In this document: piece after piece, positions 17,839 to 26,812 of the stretch
How the letters are laid out: every line of letters begins with the position of its first letter
How positions within the stretch are numbered: position 1 is the first letter of the stretch
From: Gammaproteobacteria bacterium
Lineage (GTDB): Bacteria > Pseudomonadota > Gammaproteobacteria > Pseudomonadales > Azotimanducaceae
Length of the DNA stretch: 64,000 nt
Direction of reading: 5' to 3'
Assembly: GCA_026708185.1 (NCBI GenBank)
Contig: JAPOVK010000007.1
Coordinates: 1-64,000, forward strand
Notes under the pieces: generated by a model
What the model was told of the DNA's origin: nothing
What the model saw: the letters and a program-made list of their open reading frames with translations, nothing else
Database searches by the model: none
Made by a program: the position numbers and the translations under genes

Positions 17839-20800
17839 TCAATCGGCGTCCACGGGGCGCCACCGCACCGCGTCCGCGAATACGGCGCGGCCCGATGTCT
17901 GGTTGGAGACCACCAAGGAGACCTCTCCCGCCGGCAGCGCGAAGGTCCCGAGGTCGTTCCACCCCCACTCGGCGGCCGCCCCATCGAACTCGACCGCCTC
18001 CTCGACGCCGGACCCCACGACCGTCAGGCGGTAGAGGCCGTGTCGGACGCGGGCGCTAGCAAACGCGTCACTGGCTTCCGGCAAGTGGTAGTCGATGCGC
18101 CACCGCCCCGCGCTCGGCAGGGTCGCGGCGAACACCGCCTTCGCGCGTCCGTCGCCGGCGGGCGCACGCGCCGTCGTCCGGCGGTACTTGCCGAAGCTCT
18201 CGGACACCTCCTGCCGAGTCCAGCTCGCGTCGCCAGCCGTGAACGGCGAGAACACGGGCAAGCCCTGATCGATGTCCGCATCCGGCACGAAAAAGTCCGA
18301 CATGCTGCCGCCGACCCGCAAGCCCAGATCCTCATCGTCGTAACGGACCGAGAAGCCGTCGTCGAGGTCGTCGACGACGATGCCGTTCGTCTTCGGCGGC
18401 GCCCAATCGCTCGCGCGATACCCGGTGAACGGCTCCACGTCGACCACTTCGTACTCCTCGACCTCCGGGATCAGCAAGCGGACGTCGCGCCGATTCAACG
18501 CCAGGACGGGTTGCAGCCACAACTCCTCGGGCGGTCCCGGGATGACCAGGCCGAGTTCGACGGCCTCGCCCCCAGCGACGGTGACTGCCTGGCTGTTCGC
18601 CTTGGCTAGGGCCTTGCCCCCTTTGCCCGGCACGTTTGCCGCCAAACGGACAATGCCCGGCACCGCCTCGTCATTGCGGACGTGGACACGGACCTGGTAG
18701 CGCGGCCTGCCCTGGCCGTCTTCCGGCAGGCGCACGACGATCGGCGCCGAAGCCACGAACCCCGGCAGCGCGGCATCGTGGAGCCAGTCCCCTACCACCG
18801 GGGCGAGCGGGATGCCCAGTTCGACGGTGAGCGCCTCGAATTGCGCGACTGTGAAGTTGCGCCCGGCATAGCGCCTGCGCAGTTCCGCGAGCAGGGAACC
18901 GATCCCCTCGCGACCGTATGCATCCAGGACGGACTGGGCGATCGCCGGCACCTTCAACCAGAGCACGTCCAGCGCGCGCCGCGGATCCTGGCTCGGGTCG
19001 AGGTCCACGAGCGACGCGCCGAGCGCCGCATCCCAGACCGTCGCCCGCCCGGTTGCGCCGTCGCGCACACTTGCGGCGATCGACGGACCACCGCCGATGG
19101 GGCCATCGACCACCACGCCAATGAGGGCTTGCTGGATCATCGCCCCGAGGTCGGCGCCGGTCGCGAACGGGTACGGCGAGAAGTAGCCGGCCCGGCTCTT
19201 CGTCAACATCCTGAGCGCCATCTCGTGAAGCATGGCGTCGAGGGCCAGCGCGCCGTCGCCGACGGCGCCCGTCTGGAACGAAAACAGGTTCTTGACGGCA
19301 CCGTGGAACGGGTTGCCGCCGGTGATGTCGTTGTCGAAGTAGGACATCAACCCGTCGGCCTTGGCGGCCCCGATGCCGCCTTCCCGTGAGGCGAACCGTT
19401 CGGGTTCCCTGTAGGGGAACTCAAAGCGCGACGACGGGAAACCGTACTCCCGCAGCATCACGATGCCCGGCACCGCCTGCACCGAGGCCATCCGCCAGCC
19501 GCCGCCGAAACTTCGCAGCCCCGCGGGAACTTCGACGGCGCTCATGCCGCCGTAGGGGTACCCGAGCCCCAGGATGTCGGCCCCCTCGAGCATTCCCCCA
19601 AGCCTCTCGCGGATGGCTTCGTCAGCTTCCGCGAAGAACGCCACGTTGCGACCGTGCTTTGACGACATGAGCAGTTCAAGGCGCGTGCCGGCGACGTCCG
19701 CGAAACGGCGTTCGAATTGCGCCGCCAAGAGCGCCACCGCTGGCAAGGGCGCATCAGGACGGAAACGGTACTCGCCCGCCTGCCCCTCGCGCAGGCCCGG
19801 CCCGGCGACCAGCCATTCGGGTGGCGTGCGCACGGCCAGATCGACGGTGAAGAAGTCCCGGGCATACCGTTCCGGGTCGTCGCGTCCCGTCGCTGTGCCG
19901 GGCGTGGGCAGCCACCGCATCGCCGGCATCAAGGCGACGTACACGTCGTCGAAGATGCCGGTCTGCGTCCCGAGGAGCAGCAGGTTGCCCGCATCGGAGG
20001 TCAGTCCCGGGACGTCAAGCACGCTGTCCTGATAGCCGAATCCGCCATCCGGAACGCCCGTCGCCTGGATCGAAACGGCGATGAGCTCGCCCGTCGTCGC
20101 CGGTGTCGGCAACTGGGCCACCAGCAACCCGTTCGTATGCGTATGCGGCACCGGTTCGCCGTTGACCGCCAGCTCCGCGACCGTCATGCCCGGATTGAAG
20201 CTCATCACCAACTCGTCAAGCGATGCGGCCGGCGCGGCCAACTGGTAGTCGAGATCCAGCGTCAGGATCCGCCCCGGCTCGATCGCCACGCTGCCCTCCA
20301 CCCGGACAACGTCGGCGTACGGGTCGTCCTGACGCGCTTCATGCGCCATCCGCCACGCATCGCGCAGCGCCGCGCCATCGGCGGCTTGCCAGGCGAGCGT
20401 GACGATGACGAGCACACCGACCATCAGCAGTACACCGGCCGCCAGCGATTGCGGTCGGATGGCCGCGCGATCCCGCCGTGGATGCAGAGCCGCGGCAAGC
20501 GCCAGCATGCCGCCCGCAAGGAAGAGCTCCCCTAGGCGCTGCGCCAAGTCCGACGCCGTGGCGAAGACCGGCTGCACATCGGACGGCAACACCGTATAGC
20601 CCGTCAAGCCGGAGATCGCTGGCAACAGGTAGTAGGGGCTTGTCGTGACCGCCCACCAATGCGCGCCCAGCAAGGCCACCGCGGCAACGGCGACGATCAG
20701 CCGATTGCGAATCAGCACCGCGAGCAGGAAAACCGTGGCACACCACAGGATCAGCATCGGCAGCGCATCGATCGTGAGGAACGCCGTCGCCGACAGCGGT

Positions 20801-21258
20801 TCCAGCGGATCGCCGAAGGGCAGTTCCAAGGCGCCCGCGAGTAGGCCGAAACCCTGCAGCAGGCCGATCAGGAGAACCATCGGCAACCACACGGTCGTCA
20901 CCAGCCCGACCAGCCGACCGGTGAGCAGGACGAGGTTCCCGACCGGGCGCGTGTCCAGAACCTCGGTCATCCGGTCGCGCTCGTCGCGCCCGCGGATGTC
21001 GAAGGCGAGGAACAACAGCCCGATCATGAAAATCCACAGCACGAAGACGCCGACGCCGCCAATGAGGAAGCGCGGCTGGAACGCGCCGAAGGACGGCGAC
21101 TGGCTGGAGGCGACCAACTGCAGCATGGTCAGGCCGAAGTAGGGCAACAACCCGCCGGCCAAGCTCAAGACCATGAACAGCCAAGTCCGCGCAAGTCGGC
21201 GCGCCGTGCGCATCTCGGCCCACGCCACGCCCAGCAACGCACGGATCAGGTTCACCAT
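17839..21258 (-). CDS. giant ABC-2-type permease with M1-peptidase-like periplasmic part
   Basis: 1139 residues. The N-terminal 300 residues carry about seven hydrophobic segments of an ABC-2 permease. Roughly residues 310-1000 resemble the extracytoplasmic M1-aminopeptidase-like region found in some large ABC permeases, but no HExxH zinc motif is present (the nearest is LHEMALRM), so peptidase activity is unlikely. The last 120 residues (SFGKYRRTTARAP to the end) look like a golvesin C-terminal-like beta-sandwich, a probable carbohydrate or cell-surface binding module. It starts nine bases after the ATPase gene. Likely exports an unknown substrate or acts on envelope components. Confidence 0.7.
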   Translation of the reverse strand: MVNLIRALLGVAWAEMRTARRLARTWLFMVLSLAGGLLPYFGLTMLQLVASSQSPSFGAFQPRFLIGGVGVFVLWIFMIGLLFLAFDIRGRDERDRMTEVLDTRPVGNLVLLTGRLVGLVTTVWLPMVLLIGLLQGFGLLAGALELPFGDPLEPLSATAFLTIDALPMLILWCATVFLLAVLIRNRLIVAVAAVALLGAHWWAVTTSPYYLLPAISGLTGYTVLPSDVQPVFATASDLAQRLGELFLAGGMLALAAALHPRRDRAAIRPQSLAAGVLLMVGVLVIVTLAWQAADGAALRDAWRMAHEARQDDPYADVVRVEGSVAIEPGRILTLDLDYQLAAPAASLDELVMSFNPGMTVAELAVNGEPVPHTHTNGLLVAQLPTPATTGELIAVSIQATGVPDGGFGYQDSVLDVPGLTSDAGNLLLLGTQTGIFDDVYVALMPAMRWLPTPGTATGRDDPERYARDFFTVDLAVRTPPEWLVAGPGLREGQAGEYRFRPDAPLPAVALLAAQFERRFADVAGTRLELLMSSKHGRNVAFFAEADEAIRERLGGMLEGADILGLGYPYGGMSAVEVPAGLRSFGGGWRMASVQAVPGIVMLREYGFPSSRFEFPYREPERFASREGGIGAAKADGLMSYFDNDITGGNPFHGAVKNLFSFQTGAVGDGALALDAMLHEMALRMLTKSRAGYFSPYPFATGADLGAMIQQALIGVVVDGPIGGGPSIAASVRDGATGRATVWDAALGASLVDLDPSQDPRRALDVLWLKVPAIAQSVLDAYGREGIGSLLAELRRRYAGRNFTVAQFEALTVELGIPLAPVVGDWLHDAALPGFVASAPIVVRLPEDGQGRPRYQVRVHVRNDEAVPGIVRLAANVPGKGGKALAKANSQAVTVAGGEAVELGLVIPGPPEELWLQPVLALNRRDVRLLIPEVEEYEVVDVEPFTGYRASDWAPPKTNGIVVDDLDDGFSVRYDDEDLGLRVGGSMSDFFVPDADIDQGLPVFSPFTAGDASWTRQEVSESFGKYRRTTARAPAGDGRAKAVFAATLPSAGRWRIDYHLPEASDAFASARVRHGLYRLTVVGSGVEEAVEFDGAAAEWGWNDLGTFALPAGEVSLVVSNQTSGRAVFADAVRWRPVDAD

Positions 21259-21267
21259 GGCCAGCCG

Positions 21268-22191
21268 TTACGACTGCGCTTGGTCTTCGTCCTGGCGGGC
21301 AGCCTCCGAGCGACCCCGTGCCGCCATGAACGTGAGGTAGGCCTCCTCCAGCGTGGGCGACTCGACGGCGACCCCGCCCTCGGGCAGCCCGTTGGCCGTG
21401 ACGCCGCGCAAGGCCACACCGTCGGCGGTTGACGTGCGCGAGACGATCTCGTAGTCCGACTCCACCTGTGCCGCCTGCTCGGCCGACGCCGTCAGTTCGA
21501 ACACCTTGCCCTGCGCCTGGGCCAGCAACTGCGCCGGCGCACCCTGGAAGACGACGCGACCGGCATCGAGCAATGCCATGTCCTGGCAGCCGCCACCCAA
21601 GTCCGCCACGATGTGCGTGGACAGGAGAATCGTGCGATCCCTTCCCAAGCGACCCATGACCTGGCGGAAGCGCATACGCTCTTCCGGGTCGAGCCCCACG
21701 GTCGGCTCGTCGACGATCAGCACCTGCGGCTCGTGGACCAGCGCCTGGGCAACGCCAAGCCGACGCACCATGCCGCCGGACAGCTTCTTGACCTTGCGGT
21801 CGGCGACGTCAGCCAAACCGACCATTTCCAGCGTCTCGGCCACCCGAGCGCGTCTCGTGCGGCGGTTGGACATCCCGGAGAGCCGGGCGAGCGTGTCGAG
21901 CACTTCCTCCGCGCGGTGGTTGCGCCACGCGCCGAACTCCTGGGGCAGGTAGCCGATCATCTCGCGCACCTGCCGGCGTTCGCGCGTCACGTCGTGGCCG
22001 CCGACCGTCACGGTGCCGCGCGTGGGCACCAACAGAGTGCAGATGATGCGCATCAGGGTGCTCTTCCCGGCCCCGTTGGGACCGAGCAGCCCGAAGAGGC
22101 CCGTGCCAAGTGCCAAGTCGACATCGTCGAGGGCGGTGTGGCCGCCCTTGTAGGTATGGCCAAGCCCCTTGGCCTCGATCATCGCTTCCAT
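21268..22191 (-). CDS. ABC transporter ATP-binding protein
   Basis: 307 residues with Walker A GPNGAGKST, Q-loop YLPQEFG, signature LSGGMVRRLG, Walker B VLIVDEPTVGLDP and the switch His in LLSTHIVADLG. It powers the giant permease encoded nine bases downstream. The ATG at 22191 is preferred because it begins the ATPase fold (MEAMIEAKGLGHTYKGG); an upstream in-frame ATG at 22302 would add an unrelated arginine-rich leader. The C-terminal 90 residues form the usual regulatory tail of export-type ABC-2 ATPases. Confidence 0.88.
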   Translation of the reverse strand: MEAMIEAKGLGHTYKGGHTALDDVDLALGTGLFGLLGPNGAGKSTLMRIICTLLVPTRGTVTVGGHDVTRERRQVREMIGYLPQEFGAWRNHRAEEVLDTLARLSGMSNRRTRRARVAETLEMVGLADVADRKVKKLSGGMVRRLGVAQALVHEPQVLIVDEPTVGLDPEERMRFRQVMGRLGRDRTILLSTHIVADLGGGCQDMALLDAGRVVFQGAPAQLLAQAQGKVFELTASAEQAAQVESDYEIVSRTSTADGVALRGVTANGLPEGGVAVESPTLEEAYLTFMAARGRSEAARQDEDQAQS

Positions 22192-22386
22192 GGGAGGTCC
22201 TGCAGTCGCGAACCGCGCCTTTATACCAAAGGAGCGTGAGTGTATGTCGCCTCGTGTGGCGGCCCGGGCGGCGCACCACGGGTCTTTGCCTCGAGCCTCC
22301 AATGTGCGTGAGCGCGGCTATTGCTGGCAGTCAGGTTGCGTCCGTCCTGACCATTGCATCCGCGCCGGTTGCTAGGGCGGAGCCCA

Positions 22387-23862
22387 CTAGCCCTTGCCCA
22401 GGCTGTCGAGCGCTTCCCTGAGTTTCCTCACACCTACGCCGATCTCTCGCTCCGCGAGCGATGCGTAGCCAGCAAGCAACTCCACACACTCCGGTGGTCG
22501 CGCGTAGCATCGGGCGGCTGAGTAGATGCCGACACCGCGTTGCTGGCAGGCGTGACTGAAATCCGCAAAGCGGCTGGCCGAAAGTTCCGGTAGACGCAGC
22601 AACGCATGAGTGCCCGCGGTCACTCCGACCAGCTCTGCACGCGTGCCGAGTTCACCCCTGATGGCTTCCAGGAAGGCGGCACGCCGCACCGCGTACCGTT
22701 TTCGGGCACGCCGGACGTGCCGCTCCAGCCAGCCGCCGTTGATGAAGTCCGCAAGTACCAGCTGTTCCAAACTCGAAGTGTCGCGGGCGGCGATCGCCTT
22801 GAGCCGCTGGAAGGCGTCGACGAGATCCACAGGCGCGACGGCCCATCCGATTCGGAGCGCCGGAAACAACATCCTCGACGCCGTGCCTAGGTAGATCACC
22901 TGCTCGTCCTGGTCCAGCGACTGAAGGCACTCGATGGGCCGGCCCTCATGACGGAACTCGCCATCGTAGTCGTCCTCGAGGATCACGGTGCCGTGCTGTC
23001 GGGCCCAATCGAGCAAGCGCAGGCGTCGAGAGAGCGGCATCACACCTCCGGTGGGAAACTGGTGAGAGGGCGTGACGCATGCGACCTTGGCACGCTGCAG
23101 TTGGGCGACCAGTTCCACCTGTATTCCCGCCGCGTCTACCGGGACGTAGGAGACGGAAGCCCCGCAAGCATCCAAGCAACTCCCGTACCCGGCGTAGTGC
23201 GGCTCCTCAACGACCACGCGGTCGCCCGCGTCGACGAGCAGACGGAGGCACAGGTCGATGCCTTGCTGGGAACCCTGCGTGACCACGATCTGTTCCGGCC
23301 GGCATGTGAGACCGCGTGCGCGCGATAGATAGCCGGCCAAGGCCTCGCGCAATTCCGGGGAACCACCAGGAGGTTGATAGCCCGTCGGAGCACGCGAAAG
23401 GCTACGGGCCCGGCGACCCAAAAGCCGTGCCCACACGTTCAGCGTCTCTCGCTCGTGCCCCGCCCCTTCGAACCGGAACTCGTGGGGAAGGGCTTCGCGT
23501 CGCGGGTTTCCGAGTTCACGTCGGAGCGATGCATCGCGCGCAAGCCGCACCCCGAGAGCAGAGAGTCTGCGTCGTCCTTCGCCGCGTCGTCCGCTCCCCC
23601 TCTGCACCAACACGCTACCTACCAGCAGAGAGTCGACTACGTACGTCCCGGACCCCACCCGCGTCTCCACGTAGCCTTCGGCGGCAAGCTGCTCGTAGGC
23701 GTAGAGCACTGTGTTGCGGGACACGCCCAAATCCGCAGCCAGGGCCCGGGACGACGGCAGCTTGCGCCCCGAGATGATCCGTCGCTCCAGTATGGCCGCT
23801 CGCAACGCTGCATAGACGCTTCGGTTCAGCGGACCACTGGGGTCCAGCGCCAACTGCAGCAT
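22387..23862 (-). CDS. MocR-family regulator (GntR wHTH plus aminotransferase-like domain), PLP lysine replaced
   Basis: 491 residues. An N-terminal GntR winged helix (RKLPSSRALAADLGVSRNTVLYAYEQL, about 35-65) is joined to a fold-type I aminotransferase domain with QGSQQGIDL, TPSHQFPTGGVM and EDDYDGEF. MocR regulators use the second domain to sense PLP or a PLP adduct. Here the usual SK(T/S)LFPALR is SRMLFPALR: residue 330, codon AGG at 22873-22875, is arginine instead of the Schiff-base lysine. It therefore cannot hold PLP covalently as an internal aldimine. It is divergent from a MOSC gene that it probably controls. Start at ATG 23862 places the wHTH at the usual distance. Confidence 0.85.
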   Translation of the reverse strand: MLQLALDPSGPLNRSVYAALRAAILERRIISGRKLPSSRALAADLGVSRNTVLYAYEQLAAEGYVETRVGSGTYVVDSLLVGSVLVQRGSGRRGEGRRRLSALGVRLARDASLRRELGNPRREALPHEFRFEGAGHERETLNVWARLLGRRARSLSRAPTGYQPPGGSPELREALAGYLSRARGLTCRPEQIVVTQGSQQGIDLCLRLLVDAGDRVVVEEPHYAGYGSCLDACGASVSYVPVDAAGIQVELVAQLQRAKVACVTPSHQFPTGGVMPLSRRLRLLDWARQHGTVILEDDYDGEFRHEGRPIECLQSLDQDEQVIYLGTASRMLFPALRIGWAVAPVDLVDAFQRLKAIAARDTSSLEQLVLADFINGGWLERHVRRARKRYAVRRAAFLEAIRGELGTRAELVGVTAGTHALLRLPELSASRFADFSHACQQRGVGIYSAARCYARPPECVELLAGYASLAEREIGVGVRKLREALDSLGKG

Positions 23863-23962
23863 ACGAGCAGAATTGGTACTAGCAGAAGGATCTATTTTGG
23901 ACCTTTCAATAAGGCCATGTCGAGGTGAAACTGCCGCTCGACCTTTAGCAGAGGGTGCGTCT

Positions 23963-24448
23963 GTGGTCTGGCAAGGAGAGGTCTGTTCCGTACATCTCGC
24001 TGAGGATGCGGGCGTGCGCATGCTGTCACCGAACGTCATCGAAGCGATCGCGGGCAAGGGGGTTCGCGGAGATCGTTACTGTCTTGGCAAGGAGTCGGGG
24101 CATTTCTCGCAGTCCAAGGGCGCACGCCGGCAGATCACGCTCTTTGAGAACGAAGTGCTCGCGACCATCCTCCGAGACCACAACCTGAAGCTCGCGCCCG
24201 AAGAGTGCCGCATGAACATCGTCACTCGTGGTGTCCCACTGACCCACCTCGTCGGCCAGCCGTTCCGAGTTGGTGGTGCGGTACTTCGAGGGCTGAAGCT
24301 GAACGAGCCGTGTGCACGCCTCAACGAGTTGGTCCGCAAGCGCTTGATCAAGGCGCTCATCCATCGCTGCGGACTCTTCGCCGAGATTCTCGCCAGCGGC
24401 GAGATACGTCCAGGGGACCAGATCACGCCCTCGATGCACAGGGACTAG
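23963..24448 (+). CDS. MOSC-domain protein
   Basis: 161 residues covering one MOSC domain: SVHLAEDAGVRMLSPNVIEAIAGKGVRGDRY, SHFSQ-like GHFSQSKGARRQITLF, then CRMNIVTRGVPLTHLVGQPFRVGGAVLRG and NEPCARL with the conserved cysteine. MOSC domains come from molybdenum-cofactor sulfurases and are thought to bind or transfer sulfur to metal-sulfur cofactors; YiiM-type members reduce N-hydroxylated compounds. The GTG at 23963 is favoured by AGAGGG eight bases upstream; an in-frame TTG at 23873 would give a longer leader. Divergent from the MocR gene. It is the last core gene before the island. Confidence 0.78.
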   Translation: MVWQGEVCSVHLAEDAGVRMLSPNVIEAIAGKGVRGDRYCLGKESGHFSQSKGARRQITLFENEVLATILRDHNLKLAPEECRMNIVTRGVPLTHLVGQPFRVGGAVLRGLKLNEPCARLNELVRKRLIKALIHRCGLFAEILASGEIRPGDQITPSMHRD

Positions 24449-24512
24449 GATCTTGACGAAACGACCCACTCGGGTCCGGTTTCGTTGACTCTCAGAGATT
24501 GAGACGCACGTT

Positions 24513-24526
24513 TGGCGTCCCCTAGG
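24513..24526. repeat. left attachment-site core
   Basis: TGGCGTCCCCTAGG, identical to the tRNA-Glu 3' end at the right boundary. Ten bases further on, GGGGAGTCGAAC (24536-24547) repeats the T-loop segment of the tRNA (44372-44383), so similarity to the tRNA extends imperfectly beyond the core, interrupted by a short insertion. Confidence 0.8.
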
Positions 24527-24647
24527 AATCCCGAGGGGGAGTCGAACTCGGGCTCATAGCGTTGCGCCAGTTTTTTCCTTAACAGATTGATAACCTTACG
24601 GCTATCGTTGATTGACGTTGATGGGCGTTTCTCGTAGTATCTCTTTT

Positions 24648-24713
24648 CGTAGTGGGAACTTTAGGGGGAACGAGATCGATCGTTCCCACACTTTCCCTGA
24701 TCGTTCCCACTAC
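24648..24713. repeat. integrase arm-type repeats and int upstream region
   Basis: CGTAGTGGGAACTT (24648-24661) is followed by inverted copies GTTCCCAC (24682-24689) and GTTCCCACTAC (24703-24713). GGGAACGA and TCGTTCCC (24666-24687) form an 8-bp inverted repeat. The cluster lies directly upstream of int and recurs at the other end of the island, as expected of arm-type integrase or excisionase sites. It may also overlap the int promoter. Roles are inferred. Confidence 0.55.
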
Positions 24714-24738
24714 ATCTGCGGAGGGATAGGAACAGACT

Positions 24739-25923
24739 ATGCCGAGACAGGCGACGAGACTGAACATGCACTTTGCCCGGAAGGTGACCCTTCCAGGCAA
24801 ATACTACGACGAAAACGGCCTGATCCTGCTCGTGAAGGAGACCGGGGCAAAGTCCTGGGTCCAGCGACTGACGATCCGCGGCCGTCGCCGCGACCTTGGG
24901 CTCGGCCCCTACCCGTTGGTCACGCTCGGCGAGGCCCGCCAGGCGGCCTACGACAACCGCAAGCTGGCGCTCGCTGGGGGCGATCCGCGCGAACTGCGAG
25001 CGAAGCGGCTCATCCCGACGTTCCAGGAAGCGGCGGCCGCCGTGATCGAGATGCACAGCCCCAACTGGCGGAACGCGAAATCGGTGACGTCTTGGGAGTC
25101 GACCCTCAAGTCCTACGCCTACCCGAAGATCGGTAGCATGCCGGTGGACGCCATCGAGCCGGGCGACGTCATGCGGTGCCTGCTGCCAATTTGGAACACG
25201 AAGCGAGAGACGGCACGAAAGGTCCGGCAGCGCATCGGAACCGTCATGAAGTGGGCAATTGCGGAGGGTCACCGGAAGGACAACCCGGCGGGGGACGCAA
25301 TCGGCGCGGCGCTGCCGAAGGTAGGACATAAGACGACCCACCAACGCGCGATGGTGCATGGTGAGGTCGCGGGCGCGTTGCAAAAGGTGCGCAAGTGCAA
25401 CGCGCTTAGTTCGACGAAGCTCGCGTTCGAGTTCCTGGTGCTAACCGCCTGCAGGTCGCGCGAGGTCCGGGAGGCAACCTGGACCGAGGTCGATCTCGAA
25501 ACCGGCGTCTGGACGGTGCCCGGCGACCGCACGAAGACCGGGACCGAGCACCGTGTGCCGCTTTCGGACCGTGCAAGGGAGGTGGTCAGCGAAGCCCGAG
25601 CCTTCAAGGAGAACGACCTACTTTTTCCGACCGCGACGGGGCGGACAATGAGCGACAGCACCCTGTCGAAGCTGCTTAGGGAGCTTGGGATCGGTGCTGT
25701 GCCCCACGGGTTCCGCTCGACGTTCCGAGACTGGTGCGGCGAGATGACCAACGCGCCCCGCGAGGTGGCGGAGGCGGCCCTCGGCCATAAGGTGGGAAAC
25801 GTGGTGGAGCAGGCGTATGCCCGTTCGGACCTGTTCGAGAAGCGGCGGGCGCTCATGGAATCTTGGGCACGGTACCTCGACAATGCACCTGGCGATGTCA
25901 TTGAACTGCCTCGGATGGCATGA
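24739..25923 (+). CDS. int: P4-type tyrosine integrase of the island
   Basis: 394 residues. The N-terminal DUF4102-type arm-binding domain (LPGKYYDENGLILLVKETGAKSW, GLGPYPLVTLGEAR) is followed by a SAM-like core domain and the catalytic domain with Arg239 (TACRSREVREATW), a lysine in the TKTGTEHRVPLS beta-hairpin, His323 and Arg326 (PHGFRSTFRDW), His350 (LGHKVGN) and nucleophile Tyr360. All catalytic residues are present, so it should be active. It sits just inside the left att core and integrates into or excises from tRNA-Glu. GGAGG upstream is somewhat distant from the ATG. Confidence 0.93.
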   Translation: MPRQATRLNMHFARKVTLPGKYYDENGLILLVKETGAKSWVQRLTIRGRRRDLGLGPYPLVTLGEARQAAYDNRKLALAGGDPRELRAKRLIPTFQEAAAAVIEMHSPNWRNAKSVTSWESTLKSYAYPKIGSMPVDAIEPGDVMRCLLPIWNTKRETARKVRQRIGTVMKWAIAEGHRKDNPAGDAIGAALPKVGHKTTHQRAMVHGEVAGALQKVRKCNALSSTKLAFEFLVLTACRSREVREATWTEVDLETGVWTVPGDRTKTGTEHRVPLSDRAREVVSEARAFKENDLLFPTATGRTMSDSTLSKLLRELGIGAVPHGFRSTFRDWCGEMTNAPREVAEAALGHKVGNVVEQAYARSDLFEKRRALMESWARYLDNAPGDVIELPRMA

Positions 25924-26075
25924 TTCGAAGGGGCACCGAGGCGTGTTGACGGACGGGGCACCGGCTGCGGTTTGGCTCCCAACAACATCCCGCGAACAGA
26001 TGGCTAAGGTGAACGGTCCTGAGAATGGAGCGGTACGAGTGCGAGTGGAGGCGAGGCAAAGAGAGCTAAAGCGCA

Positions 26076-26273
26076 ATGAGTAGGCACAGCAGGGATGTCT
26101 TTCGGGATGAGTACGACTTCTCCCAAGGCGAAATCGGGAGGCACCACGAGGCGTACCGGAGACGCGAACGCGGGGCGGAGGCACTGACTCGCGATGATCG
26201 GGAGGACGTGGCCGACCCCGATCAACACGCGCGGGGCGGTGCGAGCGGGAAGTCTGTCAAGAAACGCGATTGA
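26076..26273 (+). CDS. small hydrophilic protein of unknown function
   Basis: 65 residues, strongly charged. It contains RDEYDFSQGEIGRHHEAYRR, which resembles the DEYDFSKGxRGKY motif common in short uncharacterised proteins encoded near toxin-antitoxin pairs. It sits thirteen bases before hicA on the same strand. Role unknown; an antitoxin-like or accessory role is only suggested by position. Confidence 0.55.
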   Translation: MSRHSRDVFRDEYDFSQGEIGRHHEAYRRRERGAEALTRDDREDVADPDQHARGGASGKSVKKRD

Positions 26274-26285
26274 GAAGGGTCGATC

Positions 26286-26540
26286 ATGGACCGGCATGAG
26301 CGCCTACGGCAGACTATCCTCGGCGGACGTTCGGACGCGAACATCCGGTTTGCTGACCTGCGGGCGTTGCTTGTCCATCTCGGTTTTTCGGAGCGGGTTC
26401 GCGGCAGCCACCACATCTTCGCCAAGGAGGGGATCGTCGAGATCATCAACGTACAGAGTCATGGCGGGCAGGTGAAGCCGTATCAGGTGGGGCAGGTCCG
26501 AAACATCATTCTCAAGTACAAGTTGGGAGGAGAAGACTAA
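26286..26540 (+). CDS. hicA: HicA-family mRNA interferase toxin
   Basis: 84 residues with the dsRBD-like HicA fold: a helix FADLRALLVHLGFSERVRGSHHIFAKEG containing the catalytic histidine pair (GSHHIF), and a basic tail VKPYQVGQVRNIILKY. HicA cleaves mRNA and tmRNA when free of HicB. Its stop codon overlaps the hicB start by one base (TAATG). Slightly longer than typical 60-80-residue HicA because of an N-terminal extension. Confidence 0.87.
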   Translation: MDRHERLRQTILGGRSDANIRFADLRALLVHLGFSERVRGSHHIFAKEGIVEIINVQSHGGQVKPYQVGQVRNIILKYKLGGED

Positions 26541-26752
26541 TGTATCGCTACGAGATCATCCTGTATTGGAGCAACGACGACGAGGCGTTTATCGCGGAAG
26601 CGCCCGAGTTGCCCGGGTGCATGGCGCATGGTGACGATCAGGAAGCGGCGTTGGAGAACATCAAGGACGCGATGCGATTCTGGATCGAAACCGCCCAGGA
26701 GCTAGGACGACCAGTTCCGGAGCCGAAGGGTGAACGACTAATGTACGCCTAA
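26540..26752 (+). CDS. hicB: HicB-family antitoxin (short form)
   Basis: 70 residues with the HicB partial RNase H-like fold: YEIILYWSNDDEAFIAEAPELPGCMAHGDDQEAALENIKDAM. It neutralises HicA. It lacks the C-terminal helix-turn-helix or ribbon-helix-helix domain of longer HicB proteins, so autoregulation may need another factor, possibly the small protein upstream. Translation is coupled to hicA. Confidence 0.87.
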   Translation: MYRYEIILYWSNDDEAFIAEAPELPGCMAHGDDQEAALENIKDAMRFWIETAQELGRPVPEPKGERLMYA

Positions 26753-26812
26753 CAGCGTCGTCCCGGTGACGCGGTCAAGTGCCCGTCGGGAAGGACGTAG
26801 AGCGGACGAACG

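Noticed and set aside
24527-24560. Partial tRNA gene beside the left att core (GGGGAGTCGAAC resembling a T-arm)
   Set aside because: Only the 3' end resembles tRNA-Glu, the T-loop is too long and no anticodon arm follows; it is better seen as att-region similarity.
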